A DNA stretch of 64,000 nucleotides from Cepaea nemoralis (GCA_014155875.1 JACEFZ010027056.1:41685-105684), one strand, 5' to 3'. Positions 21,903 through 33,147 are shown, counted from the first letter of the stretch. Numbers and translations are program-made. Notes: generated by a model from the letters alone, not told the origin.

Positions 21903-22360
21903 CCTCTACACCGGACAGTTGGACTGAAATGTTGACCGCTCGTCTTTGATGTTTTTTGTTTTGCATATCCTTTACAGGACATCGCTGTCAACATCAGCAT
22001 CTTTCAGCTGATTGTTGATTTCTTGGCAAGATTACGCTCAGTAGTTTTCCATTGCTTTCTGAGCGGCCGGCTCACATACCCCGTAAGTTACCAATGCGAT
22101 TCGAACCATGCTGATTCTCGCCGTCGTCACGTTACTTACGAGAGTATACGAGATTACGGAGAAAGGTCGCTAACCTCTAGGCGAGGAAGCCGGCCGTCTT
22201 TGATTTGGGGAGGTAAATTACAAGTACCTCTGAAGTCGGCGTGGGTTCGCCTGATGGTGAGGGACACTGGTAATAGGGAAAGCAAGTCCACAGGCAAAAT
22301 TCAGTCCAGCACTAATAGAAGTAGTGTGTATGGAATACGCTTGCGTTTACAATCGAGGGG
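21903..22360 (+). mobile_element. SINE-A, 5'-truncated and split by SINE-B
   Basis: Starts at ctctacaccgg in the B-box region, continues to 21950, is interrupted by SINE-B (21951-22194) and resumes at 22195 with ttggggaggtaaatta. It ends near 22360 and is followed by block R1. Confidence 0.75.
21951..22194 (-). mobile_element. SINE-B, full-length copy 1 (244 bp)
   Basis: Flanked by a perfect 10-bp duplication, cgtctttgat, at 21941-21950 and 22195-22204. On the minus strand it starts ccggcttcctcgcctagagg with an A-box-like ttagcgacc, has a B-box-like ggttcgaatcgc, a central domain reading agaaagcaatggaaaactac, and ends ggatatgcaaaac with an A-rich tail. It is exactly the length of the copy at 23875-24118. 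The central domain recalls the conserved cores of metazoan SINE superfamilies, from memory. Confidence 0.85.
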
Positions 22361-23325
22361 ACAATACAATTTCAAGGGACATTACTTAAAGTAACATAAA
22401 TATGCTTGTTATTTATAACTGTAGTATTTGTCTTTATCATTTGTAAAGTTTGTATAGAAATTAATAACGGATGAATATAGCTTAACAGATTAGATAATAA
22501 TTTTAAGTCATCTTGTAAGATTATGTAAAAGCAATGGCTATATTTTACTTGTGGGAAAATGTAGGAAGCCATTTTTCTATTTCTCCTGGATATTACATTT
22601 GAAGTTTTATCCTATGGAGAGAGCATTGTGAGCTTTAATTAAAACATTATGATATTTTTGACTGGTCTTTAAAAGGCCACAATCACCCTCAAATTAATAT
22701 CCTGTGTAAATAAAAACTTCTCCTGCTAAAGGAGAACCGCCTTTGGACAATAATCACCTTCACATAAGAGCACAAATCCCATGTGTAATGTCACAACCAG
22801 CCCACTCAAAGAGAAGGAATCAAGGACGCAGATCATAATTCCGGAAACCCGCGTTCGACATACAGCGGCGGAAAATTTGGCAGCAGACTGCCTTGCGTTT
22901 CTTTTTGACGAAAATAGTTTGGGTGCCGGTTGTTCGGCAGGCAATGGCAAACTACTGAACGTTAATTTGCCAAGAGATCAAAACAGTAAAAATTAAAATA
23001 TGCTGGTGTTGACTGCGACGTCCTGTAAAGGATATGTAACTGACTAATTGTCACAGCTACGGTTCATATACTCTCAATACAGAATTGACAAACTCTTTGG
23101 CAACATTGTGAATTCGCATTGTTGGAAGCATATTTTCTGACGTGTCAATTTACGCTATTTAATAACCGGATTATTCACTATTTTTCAATCAAATTTTCAA
23201 AGACATAATGTGCGTTTTTATTTCGAGTTGATATTCTATAAGGATATTGTGAGTTTTTCTTTGGAATTATTATTACCGAAAACAACAAATTATTATTATT
23301 TTTTTTTTAACAACAAATTATTGAA
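22361..23325 (+). repeat. Blocks R1 and R2 and LINE-T leader, copy 3
   Basis: R1 runs 22361-22690 and R2 about 22730-23050, followed by an uninterrupted LINE-T leader (23060-23325). The leader shows the empty site for the LINE-I1 insertions seen at 928 and 3610: here ttctgacgtgtc at about 23136-23147 occurs once. A local duplication of acaacaaattatt flanks a T run just before the ORF1 ATG. Confidence 0.65.
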
Positions 23326-23874
23326 ATGAATTCAAATAACACTACATTTGTCGTTCCAAGGGACCACTACCAAGTTAAGCAACTCAACCAGCCTGGTACT
23401 GCAGTTTGCTCTATTACTGACCCTGGGGCTGCGGCGATATCGACACCAGCTTTTATTGTTAGTGCCTTAACTGGTCCAGGGGGTGTGCCTTCTGGGGGGG
23501 ATCATCAACCTGTACAGGTTCGAGGTTCCCACTAGGTGGTGCTTTCACCTGTCAACAGAATGGCAGAAAGCCGTGTATGACAAGTTACACGGAAAAATGT
23601 TCACTTTACCAAGCCTAGAAATAGACATATCACTAGACAATCTAGATACAGAAGGAGAAATGCTGATCATACACAGGTTGCCTCTCATAATTACTCCTGA
23701 AGGAATTAGAAAACTGGTGCACATTGTTATAGGGGAGGATAAGGCTGGGGTCTTCAGGCTGAACAATGGGGCTGGCAAGTGGAGTGCACTCTGCAACCCA
23801 AAAAGGAAGTGCCACATTACATATGGATCCACACACCTGGGATTACTAACAATAATCACAGCGTATTGATTACG
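23326..23874 (+). pseudogene. LINE-T ORF1, copy 3, N-terminal part
   Basis: Starts MNSNNTTFVVPRDHYQ. A frame change near 23500 at a G run moves the reading to the frame containing FEVPTRWCFHLSTEW, LPSLEIDISLDNLD and ITPEGIRKLVHIVIGEDKAG. This is the best preserved ORF1 core in the window. It ends TIITAY-stop at 23869 with the SINE-B insertion immediately after; the stop is conserved at the same place in other copies, so readers should treat it with caution. Confidence 0.75.
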
Positions 23875-24118
23875 CCGGTCTCCCTGACGTAGGTGTTGAC
23901 GTCTTTCTCCGTAATCCCGTATATTCTCTTGAGTAACGCAGGTGCATGAGAATCGGTAGCGATTCGCGCCGCGCTGGTAACTTACAGGGGTATGTGAGCC
24001 GGTCGCTCAGAAAGCAACGGCAAACAGCTGATCGTAATCTTGCCTAGAACATCAACAGCAGCTGAAAAATGCTGGTGTTGACTGCAAGGTCCTGTAAGGG
24101 ATATGCAGCATTTAAAAA
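23875..24118 (+). mobile_element. SINE-B, full-length copy 2 (244 bp)
   Basis: Inserted in LINE-T ORF1 with a 10-bp duplication, attgattacg at 23865-23874 and attgagtacg at 24119-24128 (one mismatch). The uninterrupted target is seen at 4690-4710. Begins ccggtctccctgacgtagg, has gtagcgattcgcgccg in the B-box region, the central agaaagcaacggcaaac, and a short A-rich tail (tttaaaaa). Same 244-bp length as copy 1 in the opposite orientation. Confidence 0.85.
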
Positions 24119-24128
24119 ATTGAGTACG

Positions 24129-24620
24129 ATGCCGGGGAGAAAGACCAATTGCCCTACGTGTGGTCGAAATAACCAATGGGCACATAAATGTCCTAACAGA
24201 CGACCACCGATATTACCCGCAGCAGCAACTGGTGTACAAAGTCATGAAGATGTCTCCCCTCCCGTGCGAGAAGTTCCTCCACATAAAAACACGGAACTGA
24301 CACCAACTGTCAATAGTCAAATCAACACACATCAAGACAGAAACACACAAGAAAACAAACCAAAAAATAAAGACTGGCGATTTTCAAATCGTCAGCAATC
24401 CAAAGAAGAGAAAACGGGCAGACAGAAGACTAATGCAGTCACTAGACAGTTTAGACACTGTCACAGACGATCTTTCACCAACTAAATCCATACCGGAAAA
24501 GAAAGAAAGTACTAAAGACATTACAGAAGATCACAAGACAACCGAAAACGAACAAGAAGAACAAGAGGATAAACAAGTACAAGACGAATAAGACATACAC
24601 AGCACAAAATACATTCTCTT
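24129..24620 (+). pseudogene. LINE-T ORF1, copy 3, zinc-knuckle and C-terminal part
   Basis: Reads MPGRKTNCPTCGRNNQWAHK from 24129. The knuckle should be C-x2-C-x4-H-x4-C, but the His is Gln (codon caa), so zinc binding is probably lost. In copy 2 the same position is His. A polar tail follows with NSQINTHQDRNTQEN and the basic block, which falls out of frame near 24380. The spacer to ORF2 contains a 50-bp tandem duplication (24671-24770). Confidence 0.75.
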
Positions 24621-24670
24621 CGAGGACACCGTCGCAAGTGACAAGAACGAGGATCAAGATGATCCTCTTG

Positions 24671-24770
24671 TATAAACATTTGTTACTGGAAGACTTGCTA
24701 GCCTAGACGTGTCCATCTTGTATAAACATTTGTTACTGGAAGACTTGCTAGCCTAGACGTGTCCATCTTG
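24671..24770 (+). repeat. Perfect 50-bp tandem duplication
   Basis: 24671-24720 and 24721-24770 are identical, each starting tataaacatttgttactgga. The unit is single at the equivalent place at 11035. A recent slippage or assembly duplication. Confidence 0.9.
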
Positions 24771-24805
24771 GAAAACGACTTGCTGTGCGAATTGATCTAG
24801 TGGTA

Positions 24806-25030
24806 TACGTACAAAATTACAAACGATCATCACACTCATATACAAACACAAACCAGACTTTATACTACTACAAGAAACAAACATAGATTCAGAAACATTC
24901 GCATAACAAATCACCATACAGCTACATCTCAGACACTCGTACTTTAGTTTAGGCATACACAAAATCCGGTTCGGTACAGCTATACTGCAGACATCAGACA
25001 GGTGGGATATTATTAGAACACAATATGTGA
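24806..25030 (+). pseudogene. LINE-T ORF2, first part of endonuclease, truncated
   Basis: Contains the same endonuclease opening as 12229-12400, out of frame in places, around ccagactttatactactaca. Similarity to the 12-kb copy ends at about 25018, at the word attattagaac, beyond which LINE-R1 flanking sequence begins. Confidence 0.6.
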
Positions 25031-25185
25031 GTAAGGAACGGGTAGCTATTAATTTCTTGCTGACCGGTTGTTGATTCCTTGATGTTATTTTGGGTTCAGA
25101 TGTGACGAGCCCCGCATGACTGCCATGTCCCTTGATGGGATGTTGTTATTATAAATTTGATATCTGTTGTTGTGTTGTTTGTCCA

Positions 25186-28100
25186 TCAAGAATTATGATG
25201 ACCATTCATTTCATCCAGTGGGGTTGAAGGTGTGGAGCCGTGGGTTCTAAGATTGCTGATAAGGCCTATTTTGGCTCGAAATGTTCTTTGACAATGTGGG
25301 CAAAGAATGCTTGACGTCACTGGAGGAGGATTTCCTGCAGTGGTTTTTCTGTCCTGCCTTTTCTTCACAGCTCTTGCAGTCCTGGTTGCCTCACATATGA
25401 CTGCACCTTTGCGCAATGATGCACGCCACGAATTTCGGTCTCTGGCTGCAGCCTCCCAGGTGTCATGATGAATTCCAAAAGCATTCAGTGAAATTTTCAG
25501 AGTGTCTTTAAAACGTTTCCTCTGGCCACCTTGGGAGCGTTTACCACAACGCAGTTCGCTGTAAAAAATTCGTTTAGGGAGCCTGTGATCTGGCATGCGA
25601 GTCAAGTGACCAGCCCAGCGAATCTGATTCTTCATCAGTAGAGTGTGGATACTGGGCATGGATGCTCTTTCTAGGACTTCAGTGTCTGGAATCTTGTCTT
25701 GCCATTTAATCTTCAGTAGCTTCCTTAGGCAGACTGTGTGGAAGTGGTTTAATTTCCTAGCGTGTCGCTGATAAACAGTCCAGGTTTCACAAGCATATAG
25801 CAGTGTGGATAATACAACTGCTTTGTAGACTTTTAGCTTTGTTTGCAGGCTTATTCCAGTTCTGTCCCATACATTCTTGTACAGTCTGCCAAAGGCTGCA
25901 CTGGCCTTGGAGATTCTTGCATTCACTTCGTCATCGATTGTGGCAGCTTGTGACACGGTGCTGCCAAGATAGGTGAATTTGTCCACAACACTTAGTCTAT
26001 GATCATTCACTTTGATATTCGGCACAGTGTGATTATTCCCTGGAGCTGGCTGGTACATAACTACAGTCTTCTCCAAGTTGATATTGAGCCCAAAGTTGGC
26101 ACAGGCATGTGAGAAAGCTGAAACATTATGTTGCATGTCCGTCCTCTGAGTTGGCGTATAGAGCGCAATCATCAGCAAACAGGAGCTCTCTGACGGTGCC
26201 GCTGTTAATTTTGGTTTTAGCTTTCAGCCTTCTGAGATTGAATAACTTTCCATCCATACGGTAGTTGATGTCTATTCCAATGTTGTCGTTCTCGAAGGCA
26301 TTCATCAACATGGCTGAAAACATGAGGCTGAACAGTGTTGGTGCCAGGACACATCCTTGCTTCACTCCATTGGTGACAGGAAAGGGTTCAGACAGTTCAC
26401 CATTTTCCTGTACTCTTGCCTGCATGCCGTCATGAAATAGCCGCACTATTTGGACAAACTTTCGTGGACAGCCATATTTTGCCATAATCTTCCACAGTCC
26501 TTCTCTGCTGACTGTATCAAAAGCCTTGGTAAGGTCAATGAAAGTGGAGAACATTTCGCAGTTCTGTTCCTGACATTTCTCTTGCAGCTGCCTTGCAGCG
26601 AAAATCATGTCAACAGTTCCACGTTCTTTTCTGAAGCCACATTGACTCTCAGGAAGAAGACCTTGATCGAGATGGGCTGTGAGGCGATTGAGAAGAATTC
26701 TGGCGAGTATCTTCCCTGCAATTGAAAGCAAGGAGATGCCTCGGTGGTTGTCACAGGATTGGCGGTTTCCTTTACGTTTGTAAAGGTGGACTATTGACGC
26801 GTCCTTAAAATCTTGTGGCATGGTCTCGTTCATCCATATGTTTGTGAAGACTTGGTGAAGCTGCTCTGTTAGGACCGGCCCACCTGCCTTGTATATCTCT
26901 GCTGGGATGGAGTCAGGACCAGGTGCCTTGCCGCTGGAGAGTTGCTGGATGGCTTTGTTTATTTCCACTATGGTTGGCAGGTCATCAAGAGTCTCATTGG
27001 TGGGAACTTGAGGAAGGCAGTTGATGGTTTCATCATCGAAGAAGGAAGTTGCATTTAAGATTTTGCTGAAATGCTCTGCCCAGCAGTTGGAGGATTTCTT
27101 TCTTATCGGTGACCAATGTTCCCCCATCTGCACTGAGGAGGGGAACTATGCCTGGTGATGAAGGACCATAGACCGCTTTCAGTGAGTCGTAGAAGTTTTT
27201 CATATCATGTCTGTCAGCAAAGCCCTGAATTTCATCAGCTTTGCTGCTCAGCCAGGAGTCCCGCATGTGCCGAAGTTTCTGCTGCACTACTCTCTGAATG
27301 TTCTTGAAAGCATCTTTTTTTTATGTTGACTTTGGGTCATTCAAATGTGCCTTGAGGAGAAGATGTTTCTCGGCCAGCAATTGGTTGATGTCTTCGGAAT
27401 TTTCATCAAACCAGTCTTTATGCTTTCGGGGGGCTGGACCCAGGATTTCCATAGCAGTGTTGTAAATTGTGTCCTTTAGGGCTCTCCATTCTGTTTCTGT
27501 ATCCTTGTTTAGCTTCAGCATTGGGCTTGAGGCGGTCTTCCAGCATATTTTCAAACGACTGCTGCATTTTCTTGCTGTTTAGGCGGGTGACATTTAGCTT
27601 TGTTTGCATTTTCGCCCCTTGAGGACGCCGTGGTGGCCTGATGTGGATGTTCATTTTCGAGACAATGAGACGATGGTCTGTCCAACATTCGGCACCACAC
27701 ATGGATTTTGTCACTCGAACGTCTTGTCTGTCACTCCTCCTGACGATGACATAGTCAATGAGGTGCCAGTGTTTCGAGCGAGGGTGCATCCACGATGTCC
27801 TATTTCTCATGGGGTGACGGTAAATTGTGTTCGTAATCAGGAGATTATGTTCGGCACATGTCTGAAGGAGTCGGAGTCCATTGCTGTTACAATTTCCGAC
27901 TCCATGCTTTCCAATAATGCCACTCCAAGAGGTGGTGTCCGTGCCTACTCTGGCATTGAAATCCCCAAGGAGTATAAGTTTGTCTCCTTTGGGAACAGAT
28001 GTTAATACATTGTGCAGGTCCTCATAGAACTTGTTCTTTACATCATCTTCGTTGGTCATAGTTGGTGCGTAGACACTCACAATGGTTGCATGCTTCCTTC

Positions 28101-28539
28101 CATTCAGCAGAGGCAACTTCATGGTCATGAGCCTGTCGTTTATAGCCTTTGGAAATCCAGCTAATTTGCCGACCAGGGCCGACTTAATGGCAAATCCCAC
28201 ACCGGATTGGCGTCTTTCCTCGCTTTTCCTTCCACTCCAGAAAAATGTGTAGCCGGCACCAATTTCACAGATTTGGCCTTCTTCTGCAAGTCGTGTCTCG
28301 CTCAAGGCTGCAATGTCGATGTTGTACCTGCCCAGCTCTCTCCCAATCAGTGCTGTTCGTCTCTCTGGACCCGACGCGCCGTCTCTGTCAAGTAGGGTGC
28401 GTACATTCCAAGTTCCACTTGTTAAGGGAATATGGTTTACTCTTTTAGCTTTGCTTGTTTTATCTTTCTTTGTATGTCGACCGCAGTTAGGGTACCCACC
28501 AACCGCGGCTAGCTGGTTAGGTAGTGATGAAGCAGACAA
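25186..28539 (-). pseudogene. LINE-R1, long copy: endonuclease, RT and C-terminal finger
   Basis: Minus strand. Endonuclease (28539-27418) keeps its active-site motifs: TWNVRTLLD, ALSETRLAE, LLGDFNARVG, IDYVIVRRSD and WTDHRLI. A linker follows at 27554-27033. RT (27133-26126) has GKAPGPDSIPAEIYK, NHRGISLLS, FIDLTKAFDTV, NGVKQGCVLAP and LLFADDCALYA, so the catalytic Asp residues are intact. The C-terminal part (26178-25186) has YLGSTVSQAATID, LLYACETWTVY and IRWAGHLTRMPD. A terminal C2H2-like finger reads CPHCQRTFRAKIGLISN, its first His changed to Asn. Three frameshifts and one stop break the single expected ORF. The domain order fits RTE-like LINEs. Confidence 0.85.
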
Positions 28540-29330
28540 TGTTTAGGGCACCTTTTCTAGCCCCTTCCTCATGCTATGGAGGTGAGCAGTGTGTTCCTAT
28601 AGAGGGCTGCTCAGTCGCTCAGGGGGCTGCCGAATCCCACTGCTGCTCCGGTCAGTAGAAGACGACCATATGGCCTGAGCCGCCTGTGTGCAGGTCTGCG
28701 ACTACGGCTGCCAGCGTACCCACGCCTGCCGCTTTGCCGCTCGCCCATCGCCACAGGGCTTGAAGGTGATATGTGACGTTGGATGAAGAATGACTTGCGC
28801 GATGACTTGGATTAAAGTGAGGAAGAGTTGCGCAATTCGTCGACCTCACTCTCTCGCCTGAGTCCATCTGAGTCCAGTGGCAAGACAAGTCGAGACGATT
28901 GGAGACGAATACAGGTGCAGTGGATGACCAGGGCGCTCTACGTGCCTTGCCGTGCTCATTACGTTCCACAACGCTTTGCATGTAAAAGCCGTCTTGCCCG
29001 TTGAATCAGGAATGATTTCTTCCGCGCAGTCTGCCGAATCCTGTCTTCACATGCTGGGTAGGCATACCCCAGTTTACCTCTTGGTTTGACACCAAATCGG
29101 ATACCCATGCCTGGTTTAGCCAGCCTCTCACAGCTGTTGCCCGGGGGGTGGCCGCTGTCGCATGCTGACAGCTATTAGGAGCCACAGGCACGAGCTGGGT
29201 GTCAGACTTGGACCAGTGGGGGATGGGTCCTGAAAGGACATGAGAGCCATCCTTACCAATGCCTGACACCCCGTACCCCCCAAATTTGATATCTAGAGGA
29301 TATGTGGTGGCAGGTGCTATGACTGTGACT
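28540..29330 (-). other. LINE-R1 5' UTR or upstream ORF region
   Basis: GC-richer than its surroundings. Two minus-strand frames are open, 29410-29006 and 28981-28652, the latter ending GGSGHMVVFY-stop. They do not resemble a Gag or esterase that I recognise. Continuity with the endonuclease ORF and lack of other repeats suggest it is the element's own leader, making this copy about 4.1 kb and possibly near full length at the 5' side. Confidence 0.5.
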
Positions 29331-29351
29331 ACTCTCTCTCTCTCTCCTTCT

Positions 29352-29389
<38 letters not shown>

Positions 29390-29392
29390 TCG
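29331..29392. repeat. (CT)n microsatellite
   Basis: CT-rich tract with a short ccttctcccccc interruption, at the upstream edge of LINE-R1. It gives artefactual Glu-Arg or Ser-Leu frames. Confidence 0.85.
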
Positions 29393-29479
29393 TTCATGTG
29401 GCTTGCTCACAACGCCTACTTGCAGACTCTTAGATGTATTGGAAGAAACACGCTGCAGCCATCTTCCAACGGAAAGTAG

Positions 29480-29700
29480 TTTTTAGATGTGGCTGTTGGA
29501 CTTCTAACCCAAAAACAATATATCCAGGTCTGCCACAGCGATCACCATTATCTCCGGTGCTGTTCAGTGCCTACACTGTGAGAATCACCGGTGAGCAGAT
29601 CACAGGACCGGGTAGTACATTGTCGTATACCAACGATGTGTTAGTGTATCGTCAGGGTAAGGATAGAGATCGGGTTGCTGTGCTCACTTATCGAATGACC
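29480..29700 (+). pseudogene. LINE-I2 RT fragment
   Basis: Encodes YPGLPQRSPLSPVLFSAYT and, after a gap, YTNDVLVYRQGKDRD. This corresponds to the QGSPLSP and FADD regions of RT. The catalytic FADD reads YTND, so the first Asp is lost. It is a short, inactive fragment. Confidence 0.7.
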
Positions 29701-30009
29701 TTCCATCAGATCTGAACATTCTAAGAAGTCCCTGCACATTCAACCGTGGTGTGTTGCAGGAGTGTATATTCTGTCTAATATGGCTGATGTGTTGTGTCCT
29801 ATTGTTGTGTGGTATTGCAATGTCATTATGGTGTCTGTATGTGAAAGCGAGTGTTAGATTGTGTGTGTCTATGGTATTCTGCAGCATATCTATTTGGTGC
29901 ATTCCATTCCTGTCACCTCTCCTTAATTGTGTCTTTATTCCTGCCTTCCTCCCCCTAAAATATCCACATCTGATACTACAAAATTGAAGTCCCTGCAAGG
30001 ATAACACAT

Positions 30010-30420
30010 TGTACTCTATATGTTTGTGTATGCCTAAACTAAAGCATGAGCGTCTAGGACCTACTTGTGTAGTGATTTGTTGTGCGAATGTTTTTGAATA
30101 TGTTTGTTAACAATGCAGGTTTGAGCAAAAAGAAAATCTTAAACTGTACATTTCGCGGTGACTGCACTAGCCAGGTGGCCTTAATTCCTCAGGCTCAAAG
30201 AACCCCCCCCCCCCCCCCCCCCCCCCCGCCCCTTCCTGCCATACACCGCAAGGTACTATATGTGCAGTAAATGACAGTTTTTGAAAGTGTGTTAATTGTA
30301 GTAGTGTAAAGTCTGGTTTGTGTTTGCAAATCAGTGTGATGATGTGCTGTAATTGTGTGCGTATACCACAAATATTTAAAGTAATAATAATCATATCATT
30401 AGTCACTTTCATTTGAGTAA
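30010..30420 (-). pseudogene. LINE-T ORF2 endonuclease fragment, copy 4
   Basis: Minus strand reads MIIITLNICGIRTQLQH and KHKPDFTLLQ, then is broken by about 180 bp of unrelated sequence holding a C run of more than 20 bases (30204-30227). It resumes near 30100 with codons for the region after the catalytic Glu. It belongs to the minus-strand LINE-T that extends to 34 kb. Confidence 0.65.
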
Positions 30421-30499
30421 AACAAATAAAAGAGACATAATTACAAAATAAATTCGTACGTCAGTTGTTTTCCACGATGGACATGTCTAGGCTTACAGA

Positions 30500-30974
30500 T
30501 GTTTATGCAACTGGATCTTCTTGATCCCCGTTCTTGTCACTTGTATCGGTGTCTACAAAAAGGATGTCTGTATGCTGTATATGTCCTATTCGTTTTGTAC
30601 TTTTTTTTTTTCTTGTTCTGCTTGTTCATTTACCCTTGTGTTGTGATCTTCGGTAATGCTTTGGTTCTTTCTTTCTTTTCCGGATGGATCCAGGTGGTAA
30701 AAGATCATCTGTGACAGTGTCTGAACTTTCTAGTGACTGCAGTAGTCTTCTGTCTTCCTTTTTTCTGTTATTTGGATTGCTAACGATGTGAAAACCGTCA
30801 GTCTGCATTTTTTTTCTTATGTGTTGTTTTCTTCTGTGCTCCCGTCTTCCCGTGTGTTGATTTGACTATTGAAAATGTGTGTCATTTCTGTTCTTGTCTG
30901 CGGAGCGGTTGATCGCATGAGAGGCGGGTAATCTTCTTGACTTTGTTCACTAATTGCTGCTGCTGGTGTTATCG
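30500..30974 (-). pseudogene. LINE-T ORF1 C-terminal part, copy 4
   Basis: Includes TDGFHIVSNPNNRKKEDRR on the minus strand, the counterpart of DGFQIVSNPKKRKRSD at 5310. It is followed by the ORF1/ORF2 spacer. It is separated from the knuckle region by a SINE-B insertion. Confidence 0.65.
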
Positions 30975-31115
30975 CTGTGTTGGTTTTGTACGAAATGGTA
31001 TGGGTGTGGGACGTTCAGAAAGCAGTGGCAAACTACTGAACTTGACCAGGAATCACGAATAGCCACAAAATGCTGGGATTTACTGTTACGTCCTGTAAAG
31101 GACATGCAACTAATT
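30975..31115 (+). mobile_element. SINE-B/R2-type insertion, truncated
   Basis: Contains tacgaaatggtatgggtg and the domain agaaagcagtggcaaactac, then tacgtcctgtaaaggacatg and a T-rich tail. It lies inside minus-strand LINE-T ORF1. Only the 3' half of the repeat is present. Boundaries are approximate. Confidence 0.6.
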
Positions 31116-31171
31116 TTTTTTTTATCTTGATCACACTTAGGGCAGTTGGTGTTTCTCCCCGGCATCGTAAT

Positions 31172-31660
31172 CAATTAGTTAGTTAGTCTTTCCTCTTGAA
31201 CCCAAGGCGGCGCATAGGGCAGAAGTCATGGCTCTCCATGCCTGGCGGTTCGCTGCCACCTGTTGTAGATCTTGGATGTTTATTTGGCCGTTGAATGAGC
31301 CCTCTCTGATGATGGTTCTACGCAGGGTCTCTCTTGGTCTTCCCCGTTTTCTTTTCCCTACCGGTGTCCATATGAGGGCTTGGTAGGGGAGTCTTGTCTT
31401 GTCCATTCTGAGTACATGGCAGATGAAGTTCCAACGGCGTTTTCTTATAAAATTTGATATAATATCTTGCTTAGTCTCTTGTCTTATTTGCGTATTGGTT
31501 CTGAAATCTGAACAGTGGAGGTTTAGAATTCTTCTAAGACATTTGTTCTCAAAATTGTCTAAATTTTTATCTAAGGCTACCGATGATTTCCAACTCTCAC
31601 ATCCATACGTTAGTACTGGAATCACACAAGAGTTGAAGATTTTAAGTTTTATGTGTTTGT
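31172..31660 (-). mobile_element. LINE-R2, 5'-truncated, inserted in LINE-T ORF1
   Basis: Minus strand encodes KIFNSCVIPVLTYGCESWKS, RRWNFICHVLRMDKTRLP, KRKRGRPRETLRRT and the tail QAWRAMTSALCAALGSRGK, with a short (CTAA)n tail at 31172-31184. The reading frame is continuous for 183 codons, including some flanking sequence. About 15 bp of the LINE-T target seem to have been lost on insertion compared with 38250-38275. Confidence 0.8.
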
Positions 31661-32190
31661 CAGTAACCTCAGATGTGTAGATCCGTATGTAATGGGGCAA
31701 ATCCTTTTTGCGTTGCAAAGTGCCCACCAATTGTCAGCCCCATTGTTCAGCCTGAAGACCTCACCCTTGTCATCCCCTGTAACACTGTGCACCAGTTTTC
31801 TACCTCATGCAGGAATAATCGCGACAGGCAATCAGTGAATGGTCAGCCTGTCTCTTCCTTTCTCTAGATGCTCTTAGTGATATGTCTATCCCTAGGCTTG
31901 GTAAAGAGAACTTTTTTCCGTGTAACTTGTCATACACGTCTTTCTGCCCTTCTGTTACCAGGTGAAAGTACCACCTAATGGAGACCTCGAACCTGTACAG
32001 GTCGATGAAATTCCGCAGAACGCACACTTCCTGGATCACTTAAGGCACTAAGAATAAAAGCTGGCGACATTTCGCCTCAGCCCCAGGACCTGTAATAGAG
32101 GAAATAACAGTAGCAGGCTGGTGAAGTTGCGTAACTTCGTAGTTGTCCCCTGGAACGGCAAATTTAATGATATTTGAATTCATATCGATA
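31661..32190 (-). pseudogene. LINE-T ORF1 N-terminal part, copy 4
   Basis: Minus strand includes NFIDLYRFEVSIRWYFHL and LPSLGIDISLRASRERKR. Frame is lost upstream, near 32040, and downstream, near 31800. The start region lies at about 32180. Confidence 0.65.
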
Positions 32191-32261
32191 ACTTGTTGTT
32201 TTCGGTAATAATAATTGAACAGAAAAACTCACAGTATCTTTTAGAATATCAATTCGTAGGT

Positions 32262-33007
32262 CCGCATGGCCGAATGGGTAAAACCGCGAGTTCTTAAACA
32301 TCCGCTGTGCTGATGCCGAGGTAAGCGGCTCAACCCCTACACCGGACAGCTGGACTAAAATGTTGACCTGTCGTCCTTGACTTGGGGACGTAAATTACAA
32401 GTACCTCTGAAGTCGGAGTCTGATGGCGAGGGACACTGCTAATATGGAAAGCTAATTCACACACAAAATTCAGTCCATCACTACTATAAATTGGACAGAT
32501 TGGACAGAGAAATCGAAATCAGATGTAAAAAAGCTAGTGCACTTACATATCAACTATCACCCCTACTGAAACATCCAAATATACCATGTCCGCAAAACGA
32601 CATATAATTAACAGCATATTCACACCAACCCTATGCTACCAATCTCAAACCTGGACTTTATCCAAATTATACATTCACAAAATCAACACCTGCGAAATGA
32701 GATGCCTGAGGAGAACTGCCAACTTAACAATCCGAGACTGAGTAAGAAATGCTATTATCAGACAGACTGTGGGATCAACACCATGTGTCACATTTATTTA
32801 AAGACAGAAGATTAAGTGGTTTGTCCATGTCGTTAGAATGCAACACCAGCAACTACCATCACTGGCCTCACATCAAAGATCATCTGCCACGAGACCACGA
32901 GGACGTCCAAGAAGAAAGCCACACGGAAGGACACTTTCTAGTGCCGCCCACCGGGCGCTGGAACGCAAATTTTTCCTCCCTCGACGCTTGACGGCAGAAG
33001 TGGAAGA

Positions 33008-33075
<68 letters not shown>

Positions 33076-33147
33076 CGACGACTATACATATTGTGTATGG
33101 GCTACACTTGAGTTCAAAGCGAGTGGGCGCAAAAAAAAAAAAAAAAA
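32262..33147 (+). mobile_element. SINE-A, split by LINE-R3, inside the minus-strand LINE-T leader
   Basis: Head at 32262 with tccgcatggccgaatggg (A box) and cggctcaacccctacaccgg (B-box region). The body continues to about 32480, is interrupted by LINE-R3 (32481-33077) and resumes as tgtgtatgggctacacttga up to a poly-A run at 33131-33147. Outside it on both sides lies LINE-T leader sequence in minus orientation, with aattcgta on the left and aattcta on the right as a plausible duplication. Confidence 0.75.
32481..33077 (+). mobile_element. LINE-R3 3' end with (GAT)n tail
   Basis: Encodes in broken frames KRHIINSIFTPTLCYQSQ-like and RCLRRTANLTIRD-like words, then RMQHQQLPSLASHQRSSATR and RPRGRPRRK. 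It ends RLTAEVEE just before a (GAT)n tract at 33007-33076 that serves as the 3' tail. A second copy in minus orientation is at 38704-39290. The trinucleotide tail is typical of RTE-like LINEs. Confidence 0.75.
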
